Source: Streptomyces barkulensis (lineage in GTDB: Bacteria > Actinomycetota > Actinomycetes > Streptomycetales > Streptomycetaceae). From it: a DNA stretch of 64,000 nt. The notes below the pieces were generated by a model. The model searched no databases and had not been told where the DNA came from. It saw only the letters and a program-made list of their open reading frames with translations. The stretch lies in NCBI RefSeq assembly GCF_002843305.1, contig NZ_PGSG01000091.1:1-64000 (forward strand). Reading direction: 5' to 3'. This document shows positions 1 to 8,054 of this stretch, in pieces. Within the stretch, counting starts at the first letter, position 1, and each line of letters starts with the position of its first letter. Both the position numbers and the translations under genes were made by a program.

Positions 1-1152
1 GAGCTGGGCCCCGGCGAGGCCCTGGTGGCGGTCATGGCCTCCTCGGTGAACTACAACTCGGTGTGGACCTCGATCTTCGAACCGGTGCCCACCTTCGGCT
101 TCCTGGAGCGCTACGGCCGCACCTCGGAGCTGGCCAAGCGCCACGACCTGCCGTACCACATCATCGGCTCCGACCTGGCCGGCGTGGTGCTGCGCACCGG
201 CCCCGGCGTCAACGCCTGGCAGCCCGGCGCCGAGGTCGTCGCCCACTGCCTGTCGGTGGAACTGGAGAACGCCGACGGCCACAACGACACCATGCTCGAC
301 CCCGAACAGCGCATCTGGGGCTTCGAGACCAACTTCGGCGGCCTGGCCGAGATCGCCCTGGTCAAATCCAACCAGCTCATGCCCAAGCCCGCCCACCTGT
401 CCTGGGAGGAAGCCGCCGCCCCCGGCCTGGTCAACTCCACCGCCTACCGGCAACTGGTCTCCCGCAACGGCGCCGCCATGAAACAGGGCGACAACGTCCT
501 CATCTGGGGCGCGAGCGGCGGCCTGGGCTCCTACGCCACCCAGATGGCCCTGGCCGGCGGCGCCCACCCCATCTGCGTGGTCTCCTCCCCTCAGAAGGCC
601 GACATCTGCCGCGCCATGGGCGCCGAGTCGATCATCGACCGCAACGCCGAGGACTACCGCTTCTGGAAGGACGAGCACACCCAGGACCCCCGCGAATGGA
701 AGCGCTTCGGCAAGCGCATCCGCGAACTCACCGGCGGCGAGGACGTGGACATCGTCTTCGAGCACCCGGGCCGCGAGACCTTCGGCGCCTCCGTCTACGT
801 CACCCGCAAGGGCGGCACCATCACCACCTGCGCCTCAACTTCCGGCTACATGCACAGCTACGACAACCGCTACCTGTGGATGAGCCTCAAGCGCATCATC
901 GGCTCCCACTTCGCCAACTACCGCGAGGCCTGGGAGGCCAACCGCCTGATCGCCAAGGGCAAGATCCACCCCACCCTGTCCAGGACGTACTCCCTGGCCG
1001 AGACCGGCCAGGCCGCCCACGACGTGCACCGCAACGCCCACCAGGGCAAGGTCGGCGTGCTGTGCCTGGCCCCCCAGGAGGGCATGGGCGTGCGCGACAC
1101 CGAGACGCGGGCCGAGCACCTCGACGCCATCAACCGCTTCCGGAACGTGTAG
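1..1152 (+). CDS. ccr: Crotonyl-CoA carboxylase/reductase, 3' part (gene cut by window edge)
   Basis: Reductively carboxylates crotonyl-CoA with NADPH and CO2 to ethylmalonyl-CoA. This is the committing step of the ethylmalonyl-CoA pathway and a source of a polyketide extender unit. The frame is open from base 1 with no start; 383 residues are visible. The fold is the medium-chain dehydrogenase/reductase type, with the nucleotide-binding GASGGLGSY near visible residue 170. Asn19, Phe108, Glu109 and His303 of the visible part have exactly the spacing of the four CO2-binding residues of Kitasatospora setae Ecr (N81, F170, E171, H365). About 62 N-terminal residues therefore lie outside the window and the carboxylating site is intact. 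The gene is followed after 11 bp by meaA, so the two are very likely co-transcribed. Confidence 0.96.
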   Translation, partial: ELGPGEALVAVMASSVNYNSVWTSIFEPVPTFGFLERYGRTSELAKRHDLPYHIIGSDLAGVVLRTGPGVNAWQPGAEVVAHCLSVELENADGHNDTMLDPEQRIWGFETNFGGLAEIALVKSNQLMPKPAHLSWEEAAAPGLVNSTAYRQLVSRNGAAMKQGDNVLIWGASGGLGSYATQMALAGGAHPICVVSSPQKADICRAMGAESIIDRNAEDYRFWKDEHTQDPREWKRFGKRIRELTGGEDVDIVFEHPGRETFGASVYVTRKGGTITTCASTSGYMHSYDNRYLWMSLKRIIGSHFANYREAWEANRLIAKGKIHPTLSRTYSLAETGQAAHDVHRNAHQGKVGVLCLAPQEGMGVRDTETRAEHLDAINRFRNV

Positions 1153-1163
1153 AGGTCATCCCC

Positions 1164-3176
1164 ATGGCTGAGCGCCAGAAAGACCGTCCGTGGCTGATGC
1201 GGACGTACGCCGGGCACTCCACGGCCGAGGCGTCCAACGAGCTGTACCGGCGCAACCTCGCCAAGGGGCAGACCGGCCTGTCGGTCGCCTTCGACCTGCC
1301 CACCCAGACCGGCTACGACCCCGACCACGTCCTCGCCCGCGGCGAGGTCGGCCGGGTCGGGGTCCCGGTCTGCCACCTCGGTGACATGCGCCGGCTGTTC
1401 CAGGACATCCCCCTGGAGCGGATGAACACCTCGATGACCATCAACGCCACCGCCATGTGGCTGCTGGCGCTGTACCAGGTGGTCGCCGAGGAACAGGGTG
1501 CGGACATCTCCGGGCTGTCGGGGACGACGCAGAACGACATCGTCAAGGAGTACCTCTCGCGCGGGACGCACGTCTTCCCGCCGGGGCCCTCCCTGCGTCT
1601 GACCACCGACACGATCGCCTACACCGTGGCGCACATGCCCAGGTGGAACCCGATCAACATCTGCAGCTACCACCTGCAGGAGGCCGGGGCCACCCCGGTG
1701 CAGGAGATCGCCTACGCCATGTCCACCGCCATCGCGGTGCTGGACGCGGTGCGCGACTCCGGGCAGGTCCCCGCCGAGCGGATGGGCGACGTCGTCGGGC
1801 GCATCTCCTTCTTCGTCAACGCGGGCGTCCGCTTCGTCGAGGAGATGTGCAAGATGCGGGCCTTCACCCGCATCTGGGACAAGATCACCCGCGAGCGGTA
1901 CGGGATCGAGAACCCCAGGCACCGCCGCTTCCGCTACGGCGTCCAGGTCAACTCCCTGGGGCTGACCGAGGCGCAGCCGGAGAACAACGTCCAGCGCATC
2001 GTGCTGGAGATGCTGGCGGTCACCCTCTCCAAGGACGCCCGCGCCCGCGCCGTGCAGCTGCCGGCCTGGAACGAGGCGCTCGGCCTGCCCAGGCCCTGGG
2101 ACCAGCAGTGGTCGCTGCGCATCCAGCAGGTCCTCGCCCACGAGAGCGACCTGCTGGAGTACGACGACCTGTTCGCCGGGTCGCACGTGGTCGAGGCCAG
2201 GACCGCCGAGCTGGCCGAGGGCGCGCTCGCCGAGATCGAGCGCATCCAGGAGATGGGCGGCGCGATGGCGGCGGTGGAGTCCGGCTACCTGAAGTCGCGG
2301 CTGGTCGCCTCGCACGCCGAGCGCCGGGCCCGCATCGAGTCCGGCGAGGAGAGGATCGTCGGGGTCAACTGCTTCGAGTCCACCGAGCCCAACCCGCTCA
2401 CCGCCGACCTGGACACGGCCATCATGACCGTGGACCCGGCGGTGGAGCGCAACGTCGTCACCGCCCTCCAGCGGTGGCGCGGCGAGCGGGACGAGGACCG
2501 CGCCCACCGGGCGCTCGCCGAGCTGAAGCGGGCCGCGGCGGGCAGGGACAACCTGATGCCGGCCACCCTGGAGTGCGCCCGGGCCGGAGTGACCACCGGC
2601 GAGTGGGCCTGGGCCCTGCGCGACGTCTTCGGCGAGTACCGGGCCCCCACCGGCGTGAGCTCCGCGCCCGTGGCGACCCCCGCCGAGGAGGGCTCACAGC
2701 TGGCCGAGGTCCGCCGGAAGGTGGCGGCCACCGCCGCCGAGCTGGGCTCGGGCAAGCTGCGCCTGCTGGTGGGCAAGCCCGGTCTGGACGGGCACAGCAA
2801 CGGGGCCGAGCAGATCGCCGTACGGGCCCGCGACGCGGGCTTCGAGGTGGTCTACCAGGGCATCCGGCTCACCCCCGAGCAGATCGTCTCGGCGGCCGTC
2901 GCCGAGGACGTGCACTGCGTGGGGCTGTCGATCCTCTCCGGCTCGCACGCCGAGCTGGTGCCCGACGTGCTGGACCGGCTGCACCGGGCCGGCGTCGACG
3001 ACGTGCCCGTCATCGTCGGCGGCATCATCCCGAACGCGGACGCCGAGGCGCTGCGTACCGCCGGGGTGGCGGCGGTCTTCACCCCGAAGGACTTCGGCAT
3101 CACGGAGATCATCGGCCGTATCGTCGACGAGATCCGTACCGCGAACAAGCTCGATCCCCTGGAGGTCCCCGCATGA
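1164..3176 (+). CDS. meaA: Coenzyme B12-dependent ethylmalonyl-CoA mutase (MeaA family)
   Basis: Rearranges ethylmalonyl-CoA to methylsuccinyl-CoA in the ethylmalonyl-CoA pathway. The product has 670 residues, the usual single-chain MeaA length. The N-terminal part is the methylmalonyl-CoA-mutase-type TIM barrel (FDLPTQTGYD near residue 43, SGTTQNDIVKEY near residue 120). The C-terminal cobalamin-binding domain starts near residue 530, with the DxHxxG lower-ligand motif at Asp542-Gly-His544, then GLSILSGSH and VGGIIP. The ATG at 1164 follows GAGG and sits 11 bp after the ccr stop. An open frame continues upstream but overlaps ccr and lacks the family pattern. The stop overlaps the next start by 4 bp (ATGA). 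The ccr neighbour argues for ethylmalonyl-CoA rather than methylmalonyl-CoA as substrate. Confidence 0.95.
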   Translation: MAERQKDRPWLMRTYAGHSTAEASNELYRRNLAKGQTGLSVAFDLPTQTGYDPDHVLARGEVGRVGVPVCHLGDMRRLFQDIPLERMNTSMTINATAMWLLALYQVVAEEQGADISGLSGTTQNDIVKEYLSRGTHVFPPGPSLRLTTDTIAYTVAHMPRWNPINICSYHLQEAGATPVQEIAYAMSTAIAVLDAVRDSGQVPAERMGDVVGRISFFVNAGVRFVEEMCKMRAFTRIWDKITRERYGIENPRHRRFRYGVQVNSLGLTEAQPENNVQRIVLEMLAVTLSKDARARAVQLPAWNEALGLPRPWDQQWSLRIQQVLAHESDLLEYDDLFAGSHVVEARTAELAEGALAEIERIQEMGGAMAAVESGYLKSRLVASHAERRARIESGEERIVGVNCFESTEPNPLTADLDTAIMTVDPAVERNVVTALQRWRGERDEDRAHRALAELKRAAAGRDNLMPATLECARAGVTTGEWAWALRDVFGEYRAPTGVSSAPVATPAEEGSQLAEVRRKVAATAAELGSGKLRLLVGKPGLDGHSNGAEQIAVRARDAGFEVVYQGIRLTPEQIVSAAVAEDVHCVGLSILSGSHAELVPDVLDRLHRAGVDDVPVIVGGIIPNADAEALRTAGVAAVFTPKDFGITEIIGRIVDEIRTANKLDPLEVPA

Positions 3177-4138
3177 CCACGCCCGTCAACCGGCTGCGCC
3201 CCCGCCGCTCCTGCCTCGCGGTCCCGGGCAGCAACCCCCGCTTCCTGGAGAAGGCCCAGGGCCTGGCCGCCGACCAGGTCTTCCTGGACCTGGAGGACGC
3301 CTGCGCCCCGCTGGCCAAGCCCGAGGCCCGGCACACCATCGTGAAGTTCCTCAACGAGGGCGACTGGACGGGCAAGACCCGGGTGGTGCGCGTCAACGAC
3401 TGGACCACCCACTGGACGTACCGCGACGTGATCACGGTCGTCGAGGGCGCGGGCCCCAACCTGGACTGCATCATGCTGCCGAAGGTGCAGGACGCCGCCC
3501 AGGTCAGGGCGCTGGACATGCTGCTGACGCAGATCGAGACCACGATGGGCTTCGAGGTCGGCCGCATCGGCATCGAGGCGCAGATCGAGAACGCCAAGGG
3601 CCTGGTGAACATCGACGAGATCGCCGCCGCCTCGCCCCGGCTGGAGACCATCATCTTCGGCCCGGCCGACTTCATGGCCTCCATCAACATGAAGTCCCTG
3701 GTCGTGGGCGAGCAGCCGCCCGGCTACCCGGCCGACGCCTACCACTACATCCTGATGCGGATCCTGATGGCCGCCCGCACCCACAACCTGCAGGCCATCG
3801 ACGGCCCCTACCTGCAGATCAAGAACGTGGACGGCTTCCGGGCCGTCGCCGAGCGCGCCGCGGCCCTCGGCTTCGACGGCAAGTGGGTGCTGCACCCCGG
3901 CCAGGTCGAGGCGGCCAACGAGGTCTTCTCCCCCTCCCAGGAGGACTACGACCACGCGGAGCTGATCCTGGACGCCTACGAGTACTTCACCTCCGAGGCG
4001 GGCGGCAAGAAGGGCTCGGCGATGCTCGGCGACGAGATGATCGACGAGGCCAGCCGCAAGATGGCGCTGGTCATCGCGGGCAAGGGCCGGGCCGCCGGCA
4101 TGGAGCGGACCTCGAAGTTCGAGCCGCCGGCCGCCTGA
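3173..4138 (+). CDS. mcl: HpcH/HpaI-CitE family lyase, probable L-malyl-CoA/beta-methylmalyl-CoA lyase
   Basis: Predicted to cleave beta-methylmalyl-CoA to glyoxylate and propionyl-CoA, the glyoxylate-releasing step of the ethylmalonyl-CoA pathway. The product is 321 residues, typical of the CitE/Mcl group. Visible motifs are SCLAVPGSNPRF at the N-terminus, FLDLEDACAP with metal/CoA-site acids near residue 40, IEAQIENAKG near residue 138 and IFGPADFMAS near residue 165. The start overlaps the meaA stop as ATGA, so translation is probably coupled. A 136 bp GC-rich gap separates it from the MaoC gene. The family also includes citrate lyase beta chains and malyl-CoA thioesterases; the choice here rests on context. 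Confidence 0.87.
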   Translation: MTTPVNRLRPRRSCLAVPGSNPRFLEKAQGLAADQVFLDLEDACAPLAKPEARHTIVKFLNEGDWTGKTRVVRVNDWTTHWTYRDVITVVEGAGPNLDCIMLPKVQDAAQVRALDMLLTQIETTMGFEVGRIGIEAQIENAKGLVNIDEIAAASPRLETIIFGPADFMASINMKSLVVGEQPPGYPADAYHYILMRILMAARTHNLQAIDGPYLQIKNVDGFRAVAERAAALGFDGKWVLHPGQVEAANEVFSPSQEDYDHAELILDAYEYFTSEAGGKKGSAMLGDEMIDEASRKMALVIAGKGRAAGMERTSKFEPPAA

Positions 4139-4274
4139 GCCCCACCACCGCGGGCCGCTCCCGGCTCCCCGCCCCTCCTCCCGCGCCGCCCTCCCGGGGC
4201 GGGGGAAGGGGCCGGGGAGGGGGGCGGCCCGGTCCGGTACCCCCTCCTTCCACCACACCACGGAGAGTCACACC

Positions 4275-4808
4275 ATGCAGTTCGGCCGCACCTACGAGGA
4301 GTTCGAGGTCGGGGACGTCTACCGGCACTGGCCCGGCAAGACGGTCACGGAGTACGACGACCACCTGTTCTGCCTGCTGACCATGAACCACCACCCGCTC
4401 CACATGGACACCAACTACGCCGAGAAGACGACGGACTTCGGCAGGAACGTGGTGGTCGGCAACTACATCTACTCGCTGCTGCTGGGCATGTCCGTGCCGG
4501 ACGTCTCCGGCAAGGCGATCGCCAACCTGGAGATCGAGTCGCTGCGGCACGTGGCGCCGACCTTCCACGGCGACACCGTCTACGGCGAGACCACCGTCCT
4601 GGACAAGACGCCGTCGCGCTCGAAGTCCGACCGCGGCATCGTCCACGTCGAGACCAAGGGCTACAAGCAGGACGGCACCCTGGTGTGCGTCTTCCGCCGC
4701 AAGGTGATGGTGCCCACCGCCGAGTACACCGAGGCGCGCGGAGGTGAGCAGCCCGGCCGCCCCGAGCTGCGCACGGACGGGCGGGACTCCGGAAAGGGAG
4801 GCAAGTGA
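4275..4808 (+). CDS. MaoC-family hot-dog hydratase, probable mesaconyl-CoA hydratase
   Basis: Predicted to hydrate mesaconyl-C1-CoA to beta-methylmalyl-CoA between the dehydrogenase and lyase steps of the ethylmalonyl-CoA pathway. The product is 177 residues with a single MaoC hot-dog fold. The catalytic-loop region reads MNHHPLHMD at residues 37-45. Proteobacterial mesaconyl-CoA hydratases are about twice this length (two hot-dog domains), so this single-domain form probably works as a dimer. The tail from about residue 150 is hydrophilic and probably disordered. The ATG at 4275 follows GGAGAG by 7 bp. The gene ends 1 bp before the start of the acyl-CoA dehydrogenase. Function is by position in the operon; the fold is clear. 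Confidence 0.85.
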   Translation: MQFGRTYEEFEVGDVYRHWPGKTVTEYDDHLFCLLTMNHHPLHMDTNYAEKTTDFGRNVVVGNYIYSLLLGMSVPDVSGKAIANLEIESLRHVAPTFHGDTVYGETTVLDKTPSRSKSDRGIVHVETKGYKQDGTLVCVFRRKVMVPTAEYTEARGGEQPGRPELRTDGRDSGKGGK

Positions 4809-4809
4809 C

Positions 4810-6015
4810 ATGGGGCGCCTGGCGCAGACCGAGGGCCTGACGGACATCCAGCGGGAGATCGTCTCCACCGTCCGCGACTTCGTCGACAAGGAGATCATCC
4901 CGGTCGCCACCGAGCTGGAGCACCGGGACGAGTACCCGACCCAGATCGTGGAGGGCCTCAAGGAGCTGGGGATCTTCGGTCTGATGATCCCGGAGGAGTA
5001 CGGCGGTCTCGGGGAGTCGCTGCTCACCTACGCCCTGTGCGTGGAGGAGATCGCCCGCGGCTGGATGAGCGTGTCCGGCATCATCAACACGCACTTCATC
5101 GTCGCGTACATGCTCAAGCAGCACGGCACTCGCGAGCAGAAGGAGTACTTCCTGCCGAGGATGGCGGCCGGCGAGGTCCGCGGCGCCTTCTCGATGTCCG
5201 AGCCGGGCCTGGGCTCGGACGTGTCGGCCATCACCACCAAGGGTGTGCGCGACGGCGACGAGTACGTCCTGACCGGCCAGAAGATGTGGCTGACCAACGG
5301 CGGCACCTCCTCGCTGGTGGCGGTGCTGTGCCGCACCGACGAGGGCCACCCCGAGGGCACCGCGCCGCACAGGTCGATGACCACCTTCCTGGTCGAGAAG
5401 GAGCCGGGATTCGGCGAGGTCAAGCCGGGTCTGACGATCCCCGGCAAGATCGACAAGATGGGCTACAAGGGCGTCGACACCACCGAGCTGATCCTGGACG
5501 GCCTGCGCGTCCCGGAGAACCGGGTCCTGGGGGGCGCGACCGGCCGCGGCTTCTACCAGATGATGGACGGCGTCGAGGTCGGCCGGGTGAACGTGGCCGC
5601 GCGCGGCTGCGGAGTCGCCCAGCGCGCCTTCGAGCTGGGCGTCTCCTACGCCCAGCAGCGGCACACCTTCGGCAAGCCGATCGCCCAGCACCAGGCAATT
5701 CAGTTCAAGTTGGCCGAAATGGCCACCAAGGTGGAGGCCGCGCACGCCCTGATGGTCGGCGCCGCACGGAAGAAGGACTCCGGGCAGCGCAACGACCTGG
5801 AGGCGGGGATGGCCAAATACCTCGCCTCGGAGTACTGCAAGGAGGTCGTGGAGGACGCGTTCCGCATCCACGGCGGTTACGGTTTCTCCAAGGAGTACGA
5901 GATCGAACGGCTGTACCGTGAGGCCCCGATGCTCCTGATCGGCGAGGGCACCGCCGAGATCCAGAAGATGATCGTGGGACGCCGACTCCTGGAGGAGTAC
6001 AAGATCCAGGGGTAG
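4810..6015 (+). CDS. Acyl-CoA dehydrogenase, probable methylsuccinyl-CoA dehydrogenase
   Basis: FAD-dependent acyl-CoA dehydrogenase of 401 residues, predicted to oxidise methylsuccinyl-CoA to mesaconyl-CoA. Family signatures are AFSMSEPGLGSDV (near residue 130) and IHGGYGFSKEYEIERLYREA (near residue 355). The catalytic base is predicted at Glu379 in GEGTAEIQ, the position used by medium- and short-chain dehydrogenases. Characterised proteobacterial methylsuccinyl-CoA dehydrogenases carry an extra N-terminal region and are near 550 residues. This one has ordinary acyl-CoA dehydrogenase length. The ATG at 4810 is 1 bp after the previous stop and preceded by GGAAAGGGAGG. A hairpin at 6025 ends the operon. 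Confidence 0.88.
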   Translation: MGRLAQTEGLTDIQREIVSTVRDFVDKEIIPVATELEHRDEYPTQIVEGLKELGIFGLMIPEEYGGLGESLLTYALCVEEIARGWMSVSGIINTHFIVAYMLKQHGTREQKEYFLPRMAAGEVRGAFSMSEPGLGSDVSAITTKGVRDGDEYVLTGQKMWLTNGGTSSLVAVLCRTDEGHPEGTAPHRSMTTFLVEKEPGFGEVKPGLTIPGKIDKMGYKGVDTTELILDGLRVPENRVLGGATGRGFYQMMDGVEVGRVNVAARGCGVAQRAFELGVSYAQQRHTFGKPIAQHQAIQFKLAEMATKVEAAHALMVGAARKKDSGQRNDLEAGMAKYLASEYCKEVVEDAFRIHGGYGFSKEYEIERLYREAPMLLIGEGTAEIQKMIVGRRLLEEYKIQG

Positions 6016-6024
6016 AATGCCTCA

Positions 6025-6062
6025 TTCGGGGTGTTTTCCCTCCAGGGGGACGACACCCCGAA
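6025..6062 (+). terminator. Hairpin ending the ethylmalonyl-CoA operon
   Basis: A perfect 10 bp inverted repeat (TTCGGGGTGT at 6025-6034, ACACCCCGAA at 6053-6062) encloses an 18 nt loop that itself pairs TCCC with GGGA. It begins 10 bp after the dehydrogenase stop. No T-run follows, as is common in streptomycetes. Confidence 0.75.
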
Positions 6063-6195
6063 CCGAGGCCTTCCGGGGAGCCCGCGGTCCCGACAGGTGC
6101 TCTGGCTTGCCCAGTTGCCACCGGTAACCGATAGCATCCCGGGAAAGCCGCCGTCCCCCGTGTTTACGCGGCACCCTCCGCTACGAAGGTCATCC

Positions 6196-6843
6196 ATGCC
6201 CCACAGCCCATCCTCTGCACAACGCGGCCGCGTCCGTCTCGCGCGCGGAGCGTCGCCGTGGCTCCTCCCGACCGTCGCCACCGCCGCCCTCAGCCTGGCC
6301 CGCGCCAGGCGCTCGAGAGGCGCCGCGGTGGCGGCAGTGCCCGCCACCGCCCTGGCGGCGGGCATGCTGTGGTTCTTCCGCGACCCCGAGCGAGAGATCG
6401 CCCAGGGTCGCGTCATCTCCCCGGCCGACGGCGTGGTACAGAGCATCATGCCGTGGAAGGACGGGCGCACCCGCGTCGCGATCTTCATGAGCCCGCTGAA
6501 CGTCCACGTCAACCGCGCCCCGCTGGCGGGCACGGTGACGTCCGTCGAGCATGTGCCCGGCGGCTTCGTTCCGGCGTTCAACAAGGAGAGCGAGAACAAC
6601 GAGCGGGTCGTCTGGCACTTCGACACCGAGCTGGGCGACATCGAGATGGTCCAGATCGCCGGCGCCGTGGCCCGGCGGATCGTTCCGTACACCGAGCAGG
6701 GCGCCAAGGTCGAGCAGGGTGAGCGGATCGGTCTGATCCGCTTCGGCTCCCGCGTCGACCTCTACCTCCCGGAGGGCGTCGAGGTCGACGTCGAGGTCGG
6801 CCAGCCCACGACCGCGGGGGTGACTCGCCTTGACCGTGATTGA
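6196..6843 (+). CDS. psd: Phosphatidylserine decarboxylase, short archaeal/actinobacterial type
   Basis: Decarboxylates phosphatidylserine to phosphatidylethanolamine at the membrane. The product is 215 residues with a hydrophobic N-terminal segment (residues about 20-60). The pro-enzyme self-cleaves to form the pyruvoyl group: FGSRVD places the Gly184-Ser185 scissile bond near the C-terminus, giving a short alpha chain of about 31 residues. ISPADGVV and MSPLNVHVNR are conserved family segments. The ATG at 6196 was chosen because GAAGG lies 7 bp upstream; an in-frame GTG at 6031 would fall inside the terminator hairpin of the preceding operon. The end overlaps the start of pssA, so the pair is co-translated and makes phosphatidylethanolamine in two steps. 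Confidence 0.93.
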   Translation: MPHSPSSAQRGRVRLARGASPWLLPTVATAALSLARARRSRGAAVAAVPATALAAGMLWFFRDPEREIAQGRVISPADGVVQSIMPWKDGRTRVAIFMSPLNVHVNRAPLAGTVTSVEHVPGGFVPAFNKESENNERVVWHFDTELGDIEMVQIAGAVARRIVPYTEQGAKVEQGERIGLIRFGSRVDLYLPEGVEVDVEVGQPTTAGVTRLDRD

Positions 6844-7687
6844 CCCCAAGACCCAGTGGGTCCCCGAGGCCGGCCCGGAGGACGACGGCGACGAGATGGG
6901 CGACATGCCGCTGTCCATGCGGCTGTCGATAGCCGACGCGCTCACCCTGGGCAACGCCACCTGCGGCTTCCTGGCGGTGTACTTCACCACCACCGGCGTC
7001 CTGATCCCGCATCTGACGGGCAACGGCGACGGCGGCATGGCCCGGCACAGCGCCGCGACCGCCGTGATGCTGATGCTGCTGGCCTCGGTCTTCGACCTCT
7101 TCGACGGGCTCGTGGCCCGCAAGCTGCGCAGCTCGGCGATGGGCGCGGAGCTGGACAACCTCTCCGACCTGATCAGCTTCGGGCTGGCGCCGGCGTACTT
7201 CGTGCTGGTCTGGGGGATGGTGGCCAACGACGCGCACCAGGGGGTCTCGGCGCTCGCCGGGATCGTGGTGGTGCTGGCGGTGGTGCTGCGGCTCGCCCGG
7301 TTCTCCTGCGTCACCCTGCCCAACGGGGTGTTCCAGGGCATGCCCAGCCCCTTCGGGGCGCTGACGGTCGTCTCGATCGTGCTGCTGGAGCTGCCGTTCG
7401 TCCCGACGCTGCTGGCCATCGTCGGGGTGGCCTGGCTGATGGTGAGCCGGGTGGAGTACCCCAAGCCGCGCGGGCTGCTGGCCGTGGCGATGCTCGGCTG
7501 GATCGTGCTGAGCATGGGTCTGCTGACGGCCTGGGCCTTCGACGCCCCCGGTGGTGAGCTGCTGCTGCAGACCGGCTGCGCGCTGCAGCTGGTGCTGGGC
7601 GCGGTGATCCCGCTGTTCGCCACCGCGCGCCGGGTCAACACCTTCCGCGACAACCGCCGTGAGGCACGGGCGGCGGCCCAGCCCTAG
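6830..7687 (+). CDS. pssA: CDP-diacylglycerol-serine O-phosphatidyltransferase
   Basis: Makes phosphatidylserine from CDP-diacylglycerol and serine, feeding Psd encoded just upstream. The integral membrane protein has about 285 residues. The CDP-alcohol phosphotransferase motif begins at Asp92-Gly93 (DGLVAR, then G-A-E-L-D-N-L-S-D), supplying the metal-binding aspartates. Several hydrophobic segments follow, among them ALAGIVVVLAVVLRLA and LLAIVGVAWLMV. The start is either TTG at 6830 or GTG at 6836; both overlap the psd end by 8 to 14 bp and neither has a clear ribosome site, which suggests translational coupling. The stop is followed by a 44 bp perfect palindrome with a T-run. Confidence 0.92.
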   Translation: MTVIDPKTQWVPEAGPEDDGDEMGDMPLSMRLSIADALTLGNATCGFLAVYFTTTGVLIPHLTGNGDGGMARHSAATAVMLMLLASVFDLFDGLVARKLRSSAMGAELDNLSDLISFGLAPAYFVLVWGMVANDAHQGVSALAGIVVVLAVVLRLARFSCVTLPNGVFQGMPSPFGALTVVSIVLLELPFVPTLLAIVGVAWLMVSRVEYPKPRGLLAVAMLGWIVLSMGLLTAWAFDAPGGELLLQTGCALQLVLGAVIPLFATARRVNTFRDNRREARAAAQP

Positions 7688-7708
7688 CCGGCGGCGGCCG
7701 GTTCGCAC

Positions 7709-7752
7709 CTCGGGCGCCGGACGGATTCCATGGAATCCGTCCGGCGCCCGAG
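7709..7752 (+). terminator. 44 bp perfect palindrome with T-run, terminator of psd-pssA
   Basis: The arms 7709-7730 and 7731-7752 are exact reverse complements with no spacer, centred on TTCCATGGAA. TTTTT follows at 7753. The length and T-run fit an intrinsic terminator for the plus strand. Perfect loop-less palindromes of this length are rare. Confidence 0.85.
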
Positions 7753-7828
7753 TTTTTCCCGCCTTCTCCTCCTGGTCCGCGTCTTCCCGGTCCGCGCCGG
7801 GATACACCAGCGGATCTGTCGAGAGACA

Positions 7829-7865
7829 CCGGCGGGTCGTGCCGGGGTCCGGCACGACCCGCCGG
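7829..7865. terminator. 17 bp stem hairpin, probable terminator
   Basis: The arms 7829-7845 and 7849-7865 pair perfectly around a 3 nt loop (GGT). It lies between converging operons and could stop transcription from either side. Confidence 0.65.
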
Positions 7866-7965
7866 AAGGGACAGGGCGCCGCGGGAGCGCTCCGGGCAGG
7901 GCGCGGGCACGGTGCCGGCGGGCGAGCGGGACACGGTGCGGGCGGCCCCGCGCCGTGGAACGCCT

Positions 7966-7997
7966 CGGGGCCCGGACTCGTACGAGCCCGGGCCCCG
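7966..7997 (-). terminator. Hairpin downstream of the liv operon
   Basis: CGGGGCCCGG at 7966-7975 pairs with CCGGGCCCCG at 7988-7997. The interior CTCGTACGAG is itself a palindrome. It lies about 57 bp past the substrate-binding-protein stop on the minus strand. Confidence 0.65.
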
Positions 7998-8054
7998 TCC
8001 TCATCGTCCCGCCGCCCCCGTCACGGCGGGCACGGAAGCCTGGTCAGCCCGCGG

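Larger units (their letters stand above)
7688..8054. other. 367 bp convergent intergenic region holding three hairpins
   Basis: No coding potential was found. It lies between the converging pssA and liv operons and is filled by three perfect or near-perfect inverted repeats (7709-7752, 7829-7865, 7966-7997), annotated separately. Confidence 0.8.

Noticed and set aside
6031..6843. Longer Psd starting at GTG 6031
   Set aside because: That start lies inside the terminator hairpin of the previous operon and adds a non-homologous leader; ATG at 6196 has a ribosome site.
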